Origin: an uncultured Asticcacaulis sp.
Lineage (GTDB): Bacteria; Pseudomonadota; Alphaproteobacteria; Caulobacterales; Caulobacteraceae
Length of the DNA: 8,341 bases
Direction: 5' to 3'
Assembly: GCA_946482045.1 (NCBI GenBank)
Contig: CAMLPZ010000188.1
Coordinates: 1-8,341 of the forward strand
Positions within the stretch are counted from its first letter, which is position 1, and each line of letters starts with the position of its first letter. Shown here piece after piece: positions 5,583 to 8,341 of this stretch. The notes under the pieces were generated by a model. It saw only the letters and a list, made by a program, of their open reading frames with translations. It was not told the origin of the DNA and did not search any database. Made by a program: the position numbers and the translations under genes.

Positions 5583-7745
5583 CGGCCGTCCCACCATCGT
5601 ACCGCGCCCGTCCGGCGAAATATAGAGTACACCGAACGTCCTTGGATCTCCGGCAATCGCACGCATCTGGCCGAATCGCGTGGCGTCGGTGTTGATGCGC
5701 GTCCACGCCTCGCCACCGTCGACCGAGCGCCACAATCCCTCTTCGCCGCTGACCTTTCCCCACAGGAAGACGGTCGGATAGGTCTTGCCGGGCGCCGCCT
5801 TGCCGAAAGTCACCTGCCAGGCCGCAGTGACGGCTTCAGACTTGGCGCGAACCTGGCCGTCCACGATACGAAACAGCCCGCCATCGCCGGCCGCCAGGAA
5901 CAACTCCTCCTTCAGACCCGGCACCGCCCGCAACTGCCCACCGCCGAACTTCGGCAGGTCTGTCGTGTAAGGGGCAAAGCTTTCACCGTGATTCCGGCTG
6001 ATCAGGACAGTCCCGGCCCTCTTGTCAAAAGCGTAATAGACGCCGTCCAGTACCTTGTCTGCTATCGCTTCCTGGCCGCGTTCATGTGCCATCCAGCCCT
6101 TCGACAGCGCCCAACTCTTGCCCAGGTCCTTTGAGTACCAGGCCGGTTCATTTTCCGGCACCCAGACCAGCGACGTCGCCTTGGCCGAGATCACGATCTT
6201 GCCGGCGCGATGGGCTTGCCAGTCGGCAGTGTCGATCGGTTTCGGCACCGACGGCAAGGGCTGCCAGGTTTCGGAGCCATCGAACGATATGTAGCCGCGC
6301 GTCGTTTCGCTATCGACACTGCGCACGATCGTCGTGGGTTTCAACGCGGCAAAGGCCACCGACTGGTTGGTCTTATTCATCGGCGTGAACAGGCCGTGCG
6401 ACGGCGTCTTCGAAAAATCGTCAAAAGCCGTGCCGCCGATGTCACCCGCCGCCATCAGGACGCGCGGGCCTTCCGGCGGGCTTTCGAGGCCCAGCACCAC
6501 CGTTTCCTCGAGATTGTCATTGGTGAAGTCGAAGCGGACCTCGCCATTCCTGCCGGCCTTGCCCAGGTCCTTGGTCATCCAGACGCCGTACCCCGTGCCG
6601 TAGACCAGTTCGTCCGGATTGTGCGGATTGATCTTCACCGCGTCGAGCCAGTGGCCCATATGGTTGCGCGCGCCGGCGTCCTCGTCGTCACCGCTCATAT
6701 AGTTGATCAGCCACGGATATTGGCTGTATTCGTGTTTGGCTTGCGCGCCCACGCCCGACCAGCTTTTGCCGCCATCGCGGCTGACATAGAGGTCGTCCGA
6801 AGTGGCGTAGCGGTTGGAGGTCGATACGACCAGGGTGCCGCCTTGCAGGTCCAGCCCCGCATAGCCGAAGCGGACCTCCTTGCTGGGCTTCGCCGGTGAA
6901 ATATCGGTCCATGTGCCCGACGGAGACAGTTTCCAGACCGCGCCATGGGTCACCCCATGCGGCCCCAGGCCATCGGCGAAGGTGACGTAAAGCGTGCCGT
7001 CCTTATCGACCGCCGCCTGGAAAGGGATCAGCTCGGGCGAACCCGGGATCAGGCTGAAGGTTTTGCCACCGTCCTTCGACCAGAAGACACCGCCGCCGCC
7101 TGAGCCCTGCCATTCCTGAAGATTGGTGCCCGATCCGGCATAGATGATGCCGTCGCCGAACAGGACGAAGGTCACGCCGGCCTCGGTATAGCCTTCGACC
7201 TTCTGAAACGATTTGGCGCGGTCCAGGCTCACCCACAGGCCGTCGCGGTTGGTGCCAAGGAAGATACGGTCGCCATTTTTTGGATCGACCATCAGCCGCT
7301 CGCCCGTGCCACGCCCCAACGCATTGCCGCCCAGCTTGAACGGCAGAACCGTTTTCTGCCAGGTCGTGCCACGATCCTCGGAGCGGATGACATCGGCACT
7401 CGGTCCGCGCGGATTCAGATACAGGCCGCACGTCGCATAGAGCCGGTCGGCATTCTGCGGATCTACGGCGAGGGCCAGGGTGCCGAAGCAATCCCAGTCG
7501 TCCCTGCCGAAGCCGTCCATGAGCGGGATCCAGCGCTTATTGGCGTAGTCGAAGCGGTACGATCCGCCAACATCTGTGCGGACATAAAGGATATCCTTCG
7601 CTGTCGGATGATAAAGGAAACCATCGACGAACCCGCCGCCGCCCAGGGGAATGGTTTTCCAGTCATAAGCGGTCGCTTCCGCAAAAGCCGTCCCCGCGAG
7701 AGCAAGCAAGGACGCAGCAGCCACAAGGCCTTTCAGTTTCAGCAT
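5574..7745 (-). CDS. GH74 family endo-beta-1,4-glucanase/xyloglucanase, secreted
   Basis: Inverting endo-hydrolase built from two seven-bladed beta-propellers with the active site between them; characterised members cut the glucan backbone of xyloglucan. It has 723 aa, the normal length for a GH74 catalytic unit without extra modules. A Sec signal peptide ends near residue 22 (GTAFA before EA), and the start follows GGAGAC with a 4 nt spacer. The N-terminal GGGGFVDGF (35-43) is family-typical. The predicted catalytic aspartates are D58 in VRTDVGG and D435 in MAAGDIGG. Asp-box (BNR) repeats mark the propeller blades, for example SEDRGTTW (122-129), SKDGGKTF (223-230), SRDGGKSW (322-329) and SVDGGEAW near the C-terminus. 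It is convergent with the xylanase operon and has its own operator-like site 43 bp upstream, so it appears to be a single-gene unit. Sialidase annotations triggered by Asp boxes would be misleading here. Confidence 0.9.
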   Translation of the reverse strand: MLKLKGLVAAASLLALAGTAFAEATAYDWKTIPLGGGGFVDGFLYHPTAKDILYVRTDVGGSYRFDYANKRWIPLMDGFGRDDWDCFGTLALAVDPQNADRLYATCGLYLNPRGPSADVIRSEDRGTTWQKTVLPFKLGGNALGRGTGERLMVDPKNGDRIFLGTNRDGLWVSLDRAKSFQKVEGYTEAGVTFVLFGDGIIYAGSGTNLQEWQGSGGGGVFWSKDGGKTFSLIPGSPELIPFQAAVDKDGTLYVTFADGLGPHGVTHGAVWKLSPSGTWTDISPAKPSKEVRFGYAGLDLQGGTLVVSTSNRYATSDDLYVSRDGGKSWSGVGAQAKHEYSQYPWLINYMSGDDEDAGARNHMGHWLDAVKINPHNPDELVYGTGYGVWMTKDLGKAGRNGEVRFDFTNDNLEETVVLGLESPPEGPRVLMAAGDIGGTAFDDFSKTPSHGLFTPMNKTNQSVAFAALKPTTIVRSVDSETTRGYISFDGSETWQPLPSVPKPIDTADWQAHRAGKIVISAKATSLVWVPENEPAWYSKDLGKSWALSKGWMAHERGQEAIADKVLDGVYYAFDKRAGTVLISRNHGESFAPYTTDLPKFGGGQLRAVPGLKEELFLAAGDGGLFRIVDGQVRAKSEAVTAAWQVTFGKAAPGKTYPTVFLWGKVSGEEGLWRSVDGGEAWTRINTDATRFGQMRAIAGDPRTFGVLYISPDGRGTMVGRPKN

Positions 7746-7787
7746 AATTGTCTCCGGACGCTTCGGGTCGCGTCATTTGAACGGACG

Positions 7788-7801
7788 TGTTAGCGCTATC
7801 C
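7788..7801. promoter_or_regulatory. Second LacI-type operator, upstream of the GH74 gene
   Basis: TGTTAGCGCTATCC (GGATAGCGCTAACA on the minus strand) shares the left half-site TGTTAGC and the following central G... pattern with the site at 2136-2149, with 5 of 7 positions symmetric. It lies 43 bp upstream of the GH74 start and 100 bp upstream of the rhodanese start, so GH74 is the likely target. Two similar motifs, each next to a hemicellulase transcription unit, support a shared regulator. The regulator gene is not in the window. Confidence 0.6.
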
Positions 7802-7838
7802 AGCAAGGAAAGCAGCAGAAATGTATGACTTATCGCGA

Positions 7839-7844
7839 TTGACA
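7839..7844 (+). promoter_or_regulatory. Candidate -35 element for the rhodanese gene
   Basis: A consensus TTGACA occurs 57 nt before the rhodanese ATG. At 17 nt spacing the -10 would be GAAAAC, a poor match, so only the -35 is persuasive. Confidence 0.25.
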
Positions 7845-7900
7845 TCGGCCGCTCCCCGCCGGAAAACGCATGAATCCGATTTTTGCTACAGGAGGTCCAT

Positions 7901-8218
7901 ATGGCCGGTGTCGTCGATTTGAGCCCTGAAACCGTCCACGCCGCGCTCGAAGCGGGTGAAATCCTGCTGGTCGACGTGCGCGAACCGCACGAGTTCGACT
8001 CTGTCCGCATCGCAGGCGCTGTCAACCTGCCGCTATCGACCTTCGATCCAGCCGCCCTACCGTCCGAACCGGGCAAGCGCGTGGTTCTTCAGTGCGCCGG
8101 CGGCGTGCGCTCGGTCACGGCCGCCCATCAGGCCCAGGCCGCTGGCATCGACGTCCACGAACACCTGGCCGGCGGCATCAAGGCGTGGATGGCTGCAGGC
8201 CTGCCGGTACAGTCCTAA
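7901..8218 (+). CDS. Single-domain rhodanese-like sulfurtransferase
   Basis: The 105 aa product is one rhodanese homology domain, predicted cytoplasmic (no signal peptide or membrane segment). Such proteins carry sulfane sulfur as a cysteine persulfide for detoxification, cofactor or tRNA thiolation, or redox roles; the specific acceptor is unknown. Domain landmarks are the N-terminal strand ILLVDVREPHEF (21-32), the AGAVNLPL segment (38-45), the active-site loop CAGGVRS with catalytic C65, and the C-terminal GGIKAWMAAGLPV (91-103). The start is ATG 7901, preceded by a near-consensus AGGAGGT (7890-7896) with a 4 nt spacer; an in-frame TTG at 7883 would place this ribosome site inside the coding sequence and is rejected. 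It is divergent from GH74 and probably unrelated to polysaccharide use. Confidence 0.93.
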   Translation: MAGVVDLSPETVHAALEAGEILLVDVREPHEFDSVRIAGAVNLPLSTFDPAALPSEPGKRVVLQCAGGVRSVTAAHQAQAAGIDVHEHLAGGIKAWMAAGLPVQS

Positions 8219-8278
8219 CCACTTGGCAGCTGTCCCCGCTTGCGCCATGATGGCAAGAAACATCATGGGAGAGACGGC

Positions 8279-8341
8279 GTGCGTTCATTGCTTAAGGTCA
8301 TGGGCGCCGCAGCGTTGCTGCTCGCCACGTCGGTGGTCGCC
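8279..8341 (+). CDS. N-terminus of an exported protein, cut by window end
   Basis: A GTG start at 8279 follows GGGAGAG (8267-8273) with a 5 nt spacer. The 21 visible codons read as a Sec-type signal peptide: a positively charged start (MRSLLK), then a hydrophobic core ending in ATSVVA. The reading frame is open to the last base. Nothing of the mature protein is visible, so no function can be given. An in-frame ATG at codon 8 is a less likely start because it would lack both the charged N-terminus and the ribosome site. It lies 60 bp after the rhodanese stop and may be co-transcribed with it. Confidence 0.6.
   Translation, partial: MRSLLKVMGAAALLLATSVVA

Noticed and set aside
6210..6899. 229-codon plus-strand open frame
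   Set aside because: It is antisense to the GH74 propellers and has typical shadow composition.
5574..7745. Sialidase/neuraminidase identity for the Asp-box protein
   Set aside because: Asp boxes are shared by many propellers; the GGGGFVDG, RTDVGG and GDIGG motifs and two-propeller length fit GH74, and no sialidase arginine triad signature (FRIP) was seen.
7883..7900. TTG start for the rhodanese gene
   Set aside because: The strong AGGAGGT site lies downstream of this TTG and is correctly spaced for ATG 7901.
8239..8257. Imperfect inverted repeat after the rhodanese gene (CTTGC...GCAAG)
   Set aside because: The stem needs a bulge and no T-run follows, so it does not qualify as an intrinsic terminator.

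Overview
The window is GC-rich (about 60% by eye) and dense with short-gapped genes. Secretion signals, Shine-Dalgarno sites and a LacI-type operator motif suggest a Gram-negative alphaproteobacterium of the Caulobacterales type (Caulobacter, Asticcacaulis or a relative). This placement is inferred from gene style and operator sequence; no rRNA or marker gene is present.

Layout. Positions 1-2006 (minus) hold most of a Tat-exported GH3 beta-xylosidase/beta-glucosidase, cut at its C-terminus by the window edge. A 169 bp divergent promoter region (2007-2175) separates it from a plus-strand cluster: a Tat-exported GH10 endo-xylanase (2176-3294), a GH43 exo-enzyme 2 bp downstream (3297-4946), and a small secreted protein resembling a lone carbohydrate-binding module (5004-5540). 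A strong intrinsic terminator (5548-5582) closes this operon and overlaps the stop codon of a convergent GH74-type endo-xyloglucanase (5574-7745, minus). After a 155 bp intergenic region come a single-domain rhodanese (7901-8218, plus) and the signal peptide of another exported protein running off the window end (8279 onward).

How it works together. GH10 would cut the xylan backbone, GH43 and GH3 would trim the oligosaccharides to monomers, and GH74 would add xyloglucan cleavage. All five carbohydrate proteins carry export signals, so digestion is periplasmic, surface-linked or extracellular. A 14 bp palindrome (TGTTAGCGGTAACA at 2136-2149, and a variant at 7788-7801) lies just upstream of both the GH10 operon and the GH74 gene. 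It suggests one LacI-family repressor, probably xylose- or oligosaccharide-responsive, controls both units. The rhodanese looks unrelated to this function.

The locus is mainly a recognisable hemicellulose-utilisation cluster. The points most worth following are the shared operator, the orphan CBM-like third gene with a possible hairpin over its ribosome binding site, and non-standard residues in an otherwise conserved GH10 active site. I saw no mobile element, CRISPR array, tRNA or rRNA.
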